A model generated the notes under the pieces. It was given only the letters and a program-made list of their open reading frames with translations, did no database searches and was not told where the DNA came from. Below, piece after piece: positions 6,635 through 12,583 of a DNA stretch of 12,583 nt. The stretch is taken from the NCBI GenBank assembly GCA_902470915.1, contig CABRIB010000060.1:1-12583 (forward strand), given 5' to 3'. This DNA is from an uncultured Collinsella sp. GTDB lineage: Bacteria > Actinomycetota > Coriobacteriia > Coriobacteriales > Coriobacteriaceae. A program made the translations under genes and the position numbers. Position 1 is the first letter of the stretch. Every line of letters begins with the position of its first letter.

Positions 6635-6639
6635 AAGAA

Positions 6640-6680
6640 AGCGCCCTGGGCCGTTATGGACTCAGGGCGCTCAATTTTAA
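6640..6680. terminator. Bidirectional terminator next to tRNA-Gln
   Basis: An 11-bp stem (6640-6650 with 6661-6671, one G-U) with a 10-base loop has CAATTTTA on its right and, on the minus strand, CTTTCTT on its other side. It lies ten bases beyond the 3' end of tRNA-Gln on the minus strand and would end that transcript, and also any plus-strand transcript. Confidence 0.75.
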
Positions 6681-6755
6681 TGGCTGGGACGGAGGGATTC
6701 GAACCCCCAACAGCCGGCACCAAAAACCGGAGTTCTACCGTTGAACTACGTCCCA
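6681..6755 (-). tRNA. tRNA-Gln (anticodon UUG)
   Basis: The minus strand gives a complete 75-base tRNA. The acceptor stem TGGGACG pairs with CGTCCCA. The D arm contains GTTCAACGGTAGAAC. The anticodon stem CCGGT/GCCGG encloses the loop TTTTGGT, with anticodon TTG. The T arm is GGGGGTTCGAATCCCTC, with discriminator G and an encoded CCA. It lies 36 bases beyond the stop codon of the minus-strand gene ending at 6792, so it may be co-transcribed with it. Confidence 0.95.
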
Positions 6756-6791
6756 GTATGGGTGTTGCCAAAAGCAACTCGTCTAGTTTAC

Positions 6792-7697
6792 CTAATCTGC
6801 GAGGGCATCGCAAACGCCATCGAGCAGGCGTACGGCGAGCGTCTGAGCGTCGCTGGCGGTGAAGGTGCCGTTGTAGCGCGTCATGCCCGTGAGCTCAATG
6901 CGGATGCGCGCGGGCTTTTGCTGTGCGGCGACATTGGCGGTGCGGATGCGCTGGGCCAGGTTGTGGCACTCGGCGAGGGCAATCGTGGCGCGCGGAGCGG
7001 CGTCGGCGGGCAGCTCGTCGCTTGCGATCTCGAGCACCAGGTCAACGTCGGTCGGAACCTCGGAGTCGCAAAGCATCATGCCGCTGTTGTCGGTCGTCGC
7101 CGTGGCGATGTTCCACATGCGCGATGCTACGCTGCGCGCGATAGGGTCCTCGCCGATGACGGCAATCTGGAAACGCTCGAGTACGTTGGCCGCGCGGGCA
7201 AAGCCGATGCGGGACTCGGCTTCGGTGACCGAGGGCTTGCCCTCCCACACGTGGTGCAGGCGGTTGATGTAGGCGTAGGTATCCTGGAAAGCCATACCGT
7301 CGGCAAACAGACCGACGTTTTCCTGGAACTGCTGAAGGGCCGCCTCGGTGTGAGGGCCAAAGTAGCCATCGTCCTCACCGCAGGCAAAGCCCAAAACGTT
7401 GAGCGCGCGCTGCAGGGCCTGCACGTCGGCGCCATGGAAATTGGGCATACGCAGGTAGAGGGTGCGGTCGCCCAGTTTATACGAGGCGTCGACCAAGGCG
7501 CTCCAGCAGGGGATATCGACGGCACAGCCAGCGGCAAGGCCGCTATCGAGCCTAAAGGTGCCAACAGCCTGTTCGGTGGTGGTGCCAAAGCGCTTGTCGG
7601 CAACCTCGGTGTCATCGATTGTATAGCCGAGCTGCAGAAGGCGGGACTGGACGTCCTCGACGGCTGCTCCCTGCATGCCCGTTGTAATAGGTTCCAT
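6792..7697 (-). CDS. CwlM-like protein: two peptidoglycan-binding domains plus degenerate amidase half
   Basis: This 301-residue protein has no signal peptide. Two PG_binding_1 repeats are visible at about 6-75 and 87-145 (DVQALQRALNVLGFACGEDDGYFGPHTEAALQQFQ region). The joint ASYKLGDRTLY closely resembles mycobacterial CwlM (EASYRLGARTLY), as does the second repeat. In mycobacteria, CwlM is a cytoplasmic regulator of peptidoglycan precursor synthesis rather than a working hydrolase. Here the C-terminal part (about 175-301) keeps scattered similarity to an Amidase_3 fold but lacks the DPGHGG-type motif and recognisable zinc ligands, and it is shorter. GAAAGGGG (7705-7712) sets the ATG at 7697. 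The gene lies downstream of a polyprenyl synthetase gene on the same strand, a cell-envelope setting. I infer a non-catalytic envelope regulator; a plain peptidoglycan-binding role is the alternative. Confidence 0.75.
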   Translation of the reverse strand: MEPITTGMQGAAVEDVQSRLLQLGYTIDDTEVADKRFGTTTEQAVGTFRLDSGLAAGCAVDIPCWSALVDASYKLGDRTLYLRMPNFHGADVQALQRALNVLGFACGEDDGYFGPHTEAALQQFQENVGLFADGMAFQDTYAYINRLHHVWEGKPSVTEAESRIGFARAANVLERFQIAVIGEDPIARSVASRMWNIATATTDNSGMMLCDSEVPTDVDLVLEIASDELPADAAPRATIALAECHNLAQRIRTANVAAQQKPARIRIELTGMTRYNGTFTASDAQTLAVRLLDGVCDALAD

Positions 7698-7835
7698 GAA
7701 CGAACCCCTTTCGGCGTACCATTCGTACTATTTGAGCGTGTGTCGGATAGACAACGCAAAGGGATGCATAAACATGCACTCAACAGTGTAGCAAGTTGTA
7801 CCCAAATACGCTGCTGACAGGTTTTATAACCCCCG

Positions 7836-8861
7836 CTAGTTAAGGCGCTCCACAAAGAAATCTGCCATGGAGAGGAACAGTTCGCGTGCATGTGGGTCGA
7901 GCGAAACGTCCTCGATGGCGGCCTTGGCTTTGGCGGTCAGGTCCAGCGCGTAGGCGTGGGCGTAATCGATAGAGCCGGTCTCTTGGAAGATGTCCACGGC
8001 ACGCGCGAGCTGCGCGGGGTCCTCGGTGCCCGAGGAGAGGATCGCTTCAATCTCGTCGTGATAGCGCTCATCAGACAGGGCATGCACGGCAACCAGGGTG
8101 CGCTTGCCCTCGGTGATGTCGGTGCGGAAGTCCTTGTTGGCGGCCTCCTTGGTACCGATTAAGTTGAGTAGATCATCTTGGATCTGGAAGGCAAGGCCGG
8201 TGTGCAGGCCAAAGGCGCGCAGCGCCTCAATTTGCTCCTCGCTGCCCCCGCCAATGATGGCTCCGGTGGCAAGCGGCGTGGCTCCGCTGTAATACGCGGT
8301 CTTGTGCGTTGCCATGTCCAGGTAATCGTCGACCGAGATGTCAAAGCGCCCGTCGCGTACCCAGCCCAAGTCGAGCGCCTGGCCCTCGATGGTGCGGACG
8401 ATCATCTCGGTGAGCTCGTGGAGTACGCGGAGTTTTACGTTGGGCTCGAGCGTGGGGTCGTCGAGAACCGTCTTGGTGACCATGGTAAGTGCCAGGTCGC
8501 CGCAGTTGATGGCAAGCCCCGTGCCCTCGGTGAGGTGCATACAGGGCTTGCCGCGGCGCAGCTGCCCGTTATCGGCGATATCGTCGTGGATGAGCGCGCC
8601 CGACTGGAAATGCTCGATAGCTGCCGCGGCGCTGCGGGCGCTCTCAAAGCTACCGCCCACTGCGGTTGCGGCGAGCATGCAGATGAGCGGACGGTGGCGC
8701 TTGCCGGCGTTGGCCGTAAAAGCCGAGAGCGGCGCGTACAGGTAGCGCTCGATATCGGCAGAGGTCGCCTGTCCGTCAAAGAACGTGGCCAGATAGTCGT
8801 TAATCTGGTCAAAGTGCTGGGCTAAAAAGCTGGTAAACGGACTGGACACGGGTTCTCGCAT
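7836..8861 (-). CDS. Polyprenyl diphosphate synthase (trans-isoprenyl synthetase)
   Basis: This 341-residue enzyme condenses isopentenyl diphosphate onto an allylic diphosphate to make long prenyl chains, probably for menaquinone or another isoprenoid. Visible motifs are GKRHRP (53-58), the first Asp-rich motif HDDIAD (Asp93, Asp94, Asp97) followed by LRRGKP, HKTAYYSG (186-193), and the second motif FQIQDDLLN (225-233), followed by KDFRTDITEGKRT. The second motif ends in Asn233 where most family members have Asp; many actinobacterial homologues also differ here (DDLLG). Chain length cannot be read safely. The ribosome site is weak (AAGAAAG directly before the ATG). No terminator is seen before the CwlM-like gene 138 bases downstream, so the two may share a transcript. 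Confidence 0.92.
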   Translation of the reverse strand: MREPVSSPFTSFLAQHFDQINDYLATFFDGQATSADIERYLYAPLSAFTANAGKRHRPLICMLAATAVGGSFESARSAAAAIEHFQSGALIHDDIADNGQLRRGKPCMHLTEGTGLAINCGDLALTMVTKTVLDDPTLEPNVKLRVLHELTEMIVRTIEGQALDLGWVRDGRFDISVDDYLDMATHKTAYYSGATPLATGAIIGGGSEEQIEALRAFGLHTGLAFQIQDDLLNLIGTKEAANKDFRTDITEGKRTLVAVHALSDERYHDEIEAILSSGTEDPAQLARAVDIFQETGSIDYAHAYALDLTAKAKAAIEDVSLDPHARELFLSMADFFVERLN

Positions 8862-8977
8862 TCTTTCTTAGGTTGCATCGTTGCATTATGCAGACAACAT
8901 ATTGCCACATTAGGGCGTCGAGCGCGGCGGTCGAAGAAGATTGAGTCTTGCGGTTGCAAACGCGGCAAGGGGCTCGG

Positions 8978-11428
8978 CTAGATAAGCCCAAAGTGTTCGA
9001 GCGCGGTGACGACGCCGTCGTGATCGATAGAATCGGTTACGTAGTCCGCCTTCTCCTTAAGGAAGTCTGGTGCGTTGCCCATGGCGATGCCAACATCGAC
9101 TGCCTCCATGAGGGCGATGTCGTTGCTCGCGTCGCCAATGCCGTACACGGTGCCGTGATCTGGCCCCAGGGCGTCAAGCACGGCACTGATTCCGGCTCGT
9201 TTGGTGCACTCACGCGGCGAGATTTCTGTGACCTCGAGCTCGAGCTCGTTGAGACAGAGCAGAGGTCCAAGCTCTTCATCTTGGGCGATGCGGTTGGCAA
9301 GTGGTGTGGACATAAGAATTTTATAGGCGTTGTAGTGCTCAAGTTGCGTGACGGCGTCGCCCACGGTGCGTGCGTATCCGTACGTCTCGGGGGCATCTGC
9401 ACTCATGCGCACCACGCGATCGATGCCCTCAAAGCGAATGACCTCACCCGATTGCTCGAGATAGGGGGCAAGGCGCTGCAGCAGACCAGGGTTTATGGCT
9501 GCATTTCGCACAATGCGCCCCTCGAGTTCGGCGTAACCGCCCGCGAGACACACGACGCCCGTCCACGGCAGCTCGAGCAGCTTAGGATGGATGCAGCTGA
9601 GGGTGCGCCCCGTGCAGATAAAGGCCTTGTTGCCGTTGGCGACAAATGCGCGAATTGCCTGCGAAACCGCCTCGTTGGGATAGGGGGAGAGGTCCCGCTC
9701 GTCTTCGGGAAGGTCTTGGGCGAGCCTGGGGTCTTGCCAGGCGAGCGTTCCGTCGATATCGAAGAAGCAGATATCACCGCGCTTATGGGCTGCGCTGGCG
9801 GCAGGGGAGGCCGAGGTGGTGGGCACAAATTCCGGCTCGAGGCCCATGATCTGGTCAAAATGCTCTTTAACGCGGGGAACGGAGATGCCGATAATCACCT
9901 GGGCGGTCTTGCCCGTAATGATGAGGCCCTTGGCGCCCACCGCGACAAACGACGCGTTATCTGCAACGATGGAAGGGTCTGCGACCTCGACGCGCAGGCG
10001 CGTGGCGCAGTTGGTTGCGCCCACGATATTGCCAACGCCACCTAAAAGCTGAATTACCCGCTCAGCGAGGACGTGATCTTGATCGGATCGACTATTGACC
10101 TCGTCATTGGGAGATTGCTCTTTGGCAAAGTCGCTTCCCGTTAAACAATCGATTGCCGCGCGATTGACGACATGATCCTCGCGGCCCGGCGTCTTAAGGT
10201 CATAGACCAAGATGAGTGCTCGAAAACTAACAAAAAAGATGAGGCTAAAGGCAAGGCCGATACCGAGCGCCAAAAGATAGGCACCGGCATGCGTGCGCAT
10301 GAGCGGAATAAAGTTGAAGGCTGCCATCTCCATGAGGCCGCCCGAGAAGATGCCGACGATGCCAAAGAGATTCATGGTTGTGGCAAGGCAAGACGATAAG
10401 ACGGCGTAGAGAAAAAAGAGCCCGGGGTGGGTGAACATAAAGAGAAACTCGAGTGGCTCGGTAACGCCGCAAACCACCGAGGCGATGATGGCGGGAACAA
10501 GGATGACCCTGAGGCCGGCGCGGCGCTCTGGTTTTGCGGTGGAGTAGAACGCGGCTGCGATGGCGGGAAGGCCAAAGAGCTTGACCCAGCCGGTGGCGGT
10601 AAAACCGGCCCACGGCGCAAGTTCATTAAGGGGGCGCGTGCTATGGGAGAGGATGGGGAGCAAGCTGCTCCATGTGGCGTAGATGCCGTCGTTAATGACC
10701 AGGTTGTCGTAGTAGATCGGCATGTAGAGCAGGTGGTGCAGCCCCATGGGCTCGAGCGCTCGCTCCAAAAACACAAAGATGCCCACGCCAAAGGGGCCGA
10801 CGCTCGTAAGTGCATGGCGCAGCGTTTCGGTCATTGCGTATACGGAGGGCACGATGGCGGCCGAGATAGCGGCAAGGGCAAACACGGCAAAAAAGCTGAT
10901 GAGGTAGACCAGCGAGGAGCCCGAGAAGGTGCCGAGCCAATCGGGAACCTTGGCATCGTAGAAGCGGTCATGGATGGCGACGACGGTTGCCGATACCACC
11001 AGCGGGCCGATAATGCCGGTGTCGAGCGTCTTGATGCCGTCGATGACGGTGATACCGTTGGCGGGGGTCAAAGATGACGGGTACTTAAGCCCAAGGTTGT
11101 CTCCGCTCAGCTTAATGATCTCGCTCAAAAAGAAGCAATAGGCAAAATAGGCCACGAGTGCCTCGAGGCAGCAGCGTGCCGGTTGCTTTTGGGCAAGACC
11201 GATAGGCAGCGCTACGGCAAAAAGGAGCGGGAGGCGTTTAAAGACCGTCCATGAGCCGCGCTGGATGATGGCCCAAAAAACGTACCAAGGGGTTCCGTAT
11301 ACGGCTAGATCGCCGACGATGTCCGCAGTCGTTGCGAGAGCGGAGACGCCGACCATGAGGCCTGATATAGAAAACAGCATGGCGGGAGCGAACATTGCCC
11401 CGCCAAAGCGTTGGATTTTTTGCAGCAT
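8978..11428 (-). CDS. PTS EIIC-EIIB (MalX/glucose type) fused to Cof-like HAD phosphatase
   Basis: This 816-residue protein joins three domains. EIIC (about 1-430) is the sugar channel, with the family motif CGVTEPLEFLFMF (Glu324) and the end LVYDLKTPGRED, much like E. coli MalX. EIIB (about 445-525) carries the phosphorylatable Cys474 in TNCATRLRV. The C-terminal HAD domain (about 550-816) has DIDGTL (Asp557, Asp559), ICTGR, Lys743 and GDASNDIALMEA (Asp766, Asp770), so all Cof-type catalytic residues are present. The protein would import and phosphorylate a glucose- or alpha-glucoside-type sugar and might then dephosphorylate it. No EIIA domain is present; it must come from elsewhere. GGAAGG (11435-11440) sets the ATG. 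The gene is divergent from a TreR-like regulator, with shared operators between. No clear terminator is seen after the stop. Confidence 0.92.
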   Translation of the reverse strand: MLQKIQRFGGAMFAPAMLFSISGLMVGVSALATTADIVGDLAVYGTPWYVFWAIIQRGSWTVFKRLPLLFAVALPIGLAQKQPARCCLEALVAYFAYCFFLSEIIKLSGDNLGLKYPSSLTPANGITVIDGIKTLDTGIIGPLVVSATVVAIHDRFYDAKVPDWLGTFSGSSLVYLISFFAVFALAAISAAIVPSVYAMTETLRHALTSVGPFGVGIFVFLERALEPMGLHHLLYMPIYYDNLVINDGIYATWSSLLPILSHSTRPLNELAPWAGFTATGWVKLFGLPAIAAAFYSTAKPERRAGLRVILVPAIIASVVCGVTEPLEFLFMFTHPGLFFLYAVLSSCLATTMNLFGIVGIFSGGLMEMAAFNFIPLMRTHAGAYLLALGIGLAFSLIFFVSFRALILVYDLKTPGREDHVVNRAAIDCLTGSDFAKEQSPNDEVNSRSDQDHVLAERVIQLLGGVGNIVGATNCATRLRVEVADPSIVADNASFVAVGAKGLIITGKTAQVIIGISVPRVKEHFDQIMGLEPEFVPTTSASPAASAAHKRGDICFFDIDGTLAWQDPRLAQDLPEDERDLSPYPNEAVSQAIRAFVANGNKAFICTGRTLSCIHPKLLELPWTGVVCLAGGYAELEGRIVRNAAINPGLLQRLAPYLEQSGEVIRFEGIDRVVRMSADAPETYGYARTVGDAVTQLEHYNAYKILMSTPLANRIAQDEELGPLLCLNELELEVTEISPRECTKRAGISAVLDALGPDHGTVYGIGDASNDIALMEAVDVGIAMGNAPDFLKEKADYVTDSIDHDGVVTALEHFGLI

Positions 11429-11471
11429 GTTCTGCCTTCCGCATATCGAGGCGCGTTGCGCGTGGGGAAAC

Positions 11472-11479
11472 GTTTAAAC
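11472..11479. promoter_or_regulatory. HutC-type operator, PTS side
   Basis: GTTTAAAC fits the GT-N-TA-N-AC pattern known for HutC-type GntR operators and is followed by AA, as at the second site. It lies just downstream of the minus-strand -10 candidate, where binding would block the PTS transcript. An ACAATG-GATT-CATTGT dyad (11478-11493) overlaps its right edge. Confidence 0.65.
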
Positions 11480-11488
11480 AATGGATTC

Positions 11489-11494
11489 ATTGTA
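11489..11494 (-). promoter_or_regulatory. -10 box for the PTS gene
   Basis: On the minus strand this reads TACAAT, about 60 bases before the PTS start codon. No good -35 box is at normal spacing, so the promoter may need an activator. Confidence 0.4.
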
Positions 11495-11508
11495 GAGGAC
11501 CAGACGAT

Positions 11509-11567
11509 TGTCGTGCCGGCAGTTTTGAGCGAAACCGATTTGGGCACGACAGAAACCGTCAACGGTT
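11509..11567. promoter_or_regulatory. Dyads in the divergent control region
   Basis: TGTCGTGCC (11509-11517) and GGCACGACA (11543-11551) are exact 9-bp complements 25 bases apart. AACCGT-CA-ACGGTT (11554-11567) is a compact 6-bp palindrome. They lie midway between the two divergent genes and do not match the GTTTAAAC sites, so a second regulator may bind here. Confidence 0.45.
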
Positions 11568-11593
11568 AAATCCTGTCGCTTTACCGATATTCG

Positions 11594-11601
11594 GTTTAAA
11601 C
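11594..11601. promoter_or_regulatory. HutC-type operator, regulator side
   Basis: This second GTTTAAAC (with trailing AA, same 10-mer as at 11472) overlaps a -35-like TTTAAA (11595-11600) placed 16 bases before TATCGT (11617-11622). Binding here would repress the regulator gene itself. Confidence 0.65.
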
Positions 11602-11657
11602 AACTTTAAGAAATGCTATCGTGCCTAGCCGGAAATAAATAATGTAGAGGTGAAACA

Positions 11658-12377
11658 ATGCCAAAAGCAATATACGAAGGAATCTACCGAGAAATACGCT
11701 CGCGCATCATTAATGGGACCTATGCGTTTCAGGAGATGCTGCCAACCGAAGCCGAGCTGACCGCGGAATTTGGCTGCACGCGCAATACCGTCCGCCGCGC
11801 TTTGAGCATGCTGGCCGACGGGATGTTTGTGCAGCCCATACACGGCAAGGGCGTGCGCGTTATTTGGCTTAAGGGCGAAACCGACATGTTGGGCGCACTC
11901 GAGGAAGTTGAGTCGTTTGGCGAATTTGCAAAGCGCAACAATGCCGTTGCATCGACGGACGTTAAGTCTTTTGAACATCTGGTCTGCACCGAGCAGCTCT
12001 CTCGTCGCCTGGGCTTTAGGGTGGGCGAGGAGCTTATTCGCGTAGTGCGTGTCCGAAGCCTCAACGGCAACGCGCGCCAAGTGGACCATGGCTATTTTTT
12101 GGCGTCGATCGCCAAGGGCCTGACCCCCGAGATCGCGGCAGATTCTATTTACGGCTATCTGGAGCACAAACGCGGTGTCAAAGTGATGGCGAGCCGTCGT
12201 ACGGTGAGTGTCGAGCTCGCCAACGATGAAGACTGCAGCTATCTTGACCTCGGCAAATACAACTGCGTTGCCGTCATGGAGAGTCAGTCGTACACCTCGG
12301 ATGGCATCTTGTTTGAGGTGACGCACACTCGCACACACCCCGAGATCTTCCATTACCGCGTCAATTCCAAGCGATAG
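11658..12377 (+). CDS. GntR/HutC-family regulator, TreR-like
   Basis: This 239-residue regulator has an N-terminal winged helix-turn-helix (about 5-72; IYREIRSRIINGTYAFQEML, then TEAELTAEFGCTRNTVRRAL) and a C-terminal UTRA effector domain (about 90-236). The C-terminus (SIYGYLE, then LDLGKYNCVAVMESQSYTSD, FEVTHTRTHPEIF) resembles trehalose repressor TreR of Firmicutes, which responds to trehalose-6-phosphate. Start choice is supported by GAGG at 11647-11650. The gene is divergent from the PTS/HAD gene and flanked by two matching GTTTAAAC operators. It very likely controls both genes in response to a phosphorylated sugar made by that PTS. The exact sugar cannot be told; TreR similarity and MalX-like EIIC point to an alpha-glucoside or glucose. 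Confidence 0.9.
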   Translation: MPKAIYEGIYREIRSRIINGTYAFQEMLPTEAELTAEFGCTRNTVRRALSMLADGMFVQPIHGKGVRVIWLKGETDMLGALEEVESFGEFAKRNNAVASTDVKSFEHLVCTEQLSRRLGFRVGEELIRVVRVRSLNGNARQVDHGYFLASIAKGLTPEIAADSIYGYLEHKRGVKVMASRRTVSVELANDEDCSYLDLGKYNCVAVMESQSYTSDGILFEVTHTRTHPEIFHYRVNSKR

Positions 12378-12415
12378 CCGGCTAGCTCGCAGCCTGACGA
12401 GACTCATGCCCTCAA

Positions 12416-12470
12416 AGAGAAAACGCCCGGTCAAACCGACGACGCATCGGCTTGACCGGGCGTTTTCTCT
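12416..12470. terminator. Strong bidirectional terminator after the regulator gene
   Basis: A perfect 19-bp stem (12416-12434 with 12452-12470) continues, after one mismatch, with CCGA/TCGG around a 7-base loop. The A-rich left arm and T-rich right arm let it work in both directions. Confidence 0.95.
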
Positions 12471-12488
12471 GCATTCGATAACAAATAA

Positions 12489-12517
12489 TTGTTTATACAA
12501 AACTTGTCAAGTATCAA
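12489..12517 (+). promoter_or_regulatory. Possible promoter for a gene beyond the contig end
   Basis: TTGTTT (12489-12494) and TATCAA (12512-12517) are 17 bases apart in an AT-rich stretch after the terminator. Small dyads lie here as well (TTGT-TTAT-ACAA; ACTTG-T-CAAGT). No ORF follows before the contig ends. Confidence 0.3.
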
Positions 12518-12563
12518 GTTGAAATTACCGTTCACCGAAGTTTTTCTACCGCTCTAGTAATAC

Positions 12564-12583
12564 CTGTCTCTTATACACATCTC
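12564..12583 (+). other. Nextera adapter, reverse complement (artefact)
   Basis: The last 20 bases read CTGTCTCTTATACACATCTC. The first 19 are the mosaic end; the final C fits the Read 2 (i7) adapter rather than Read 1. Biological sequence ends at about 12563. Confidence 0.95.

Noticed and set aside
6412..6862. Several small ORFs on both strands over the tRNA region
   Set aside because: Peptides such as GTEGFEPPTAG and GGIRTPN are familiar false translations through tRNA genes. None has supporting signals.
6741..7817. Plus-strand ORF of 358 codons
   Set aside because: It is the shadow of the CwlM-like gene on the other strand, which has domain matches and a ribosome site.
8948..10045. Plus-strand ORF of 365 codons
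   Set aside because: It is antisense to the EIIB and HAD domains of the PTS fusion, whose catalytic motifs are intact.
11625..12500. Minus-strand ORF opposite the GntR regulator
   Set aside because: The plus frame is a clear GntR/UTRA protein. This ORF also runs through the strong terminator at 12416-12470.

Overview
The window is a whole metagenome-style contig. It starts and ends in Illumina Nextera adapter sequence (about 1-45 and 12564-12583), so only about 46-12563 is biological. GC-rich coding sequence, an actinobacterial-type polyprenyl synthetase, a CwlM-like protein and a PTS/HAD fusion suggest a gut actinobacterium of the Coriobacteriia, most likely Collinsella-like. This is inferred from gene content, not from a marker gene.

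Left part, plus strand: a 14-codon leader ORF ending in Ile-Ile-Ser-Val-Val-Ile-Ile, then overlapping hairpins, an intrinsic terminator and a CstA-family transporter gene (287-2176). The layout looks like a branched-chain amino acid attenuator in front of a peptide/pyruvate transporter. After a strong terminator comes a gene for an unusual protein (2360-4543) with a winged-helix-like N-terminus, a charged linker of about 300 residues and a JetD/DUF2220-like Toprim domain. No jetA, jetB or jetC is present.

Middle: an intergenic block (4544-5007) holds a roughly 100-nt near-palindromic element, a terminator-like hairpin and two tandem copies of a dyad motif just before an AAA-ATPase/DUF4143 gene (5008-6378) that looks less GC-rich than its neighbours. 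Next is a messy RNA region: a lone tRNA T-arm-like piece, a bidirectional terminator, a complete tRNA-Gln(UUG) on the minus strand, and a 16-nt direct repeat of the 3' end of that tRNA, which resembles an integration scar.

Right part: three minus-strand genes encode a CwlM-like peptidoglycan-binding protein with a degenerate amidase half, a polyprenyl diphosphate synthase, and an EIIC-EIIB PTS permease (MalX/glucose type) fused to a Cof-like HAD phosphatase. The PTS gene is divergent from a TreR-like GntR/HutC regulator (11658-12377). Their shared control region has two identical GTTTAAAC sites of the HutC operator type, one on each side. Together they look like a sugar-uptake locus in which import with phosphorylation, and dephosphorylation, are joined in one polypeptide. 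A very strong terminator (12416-12470) closes the locus.
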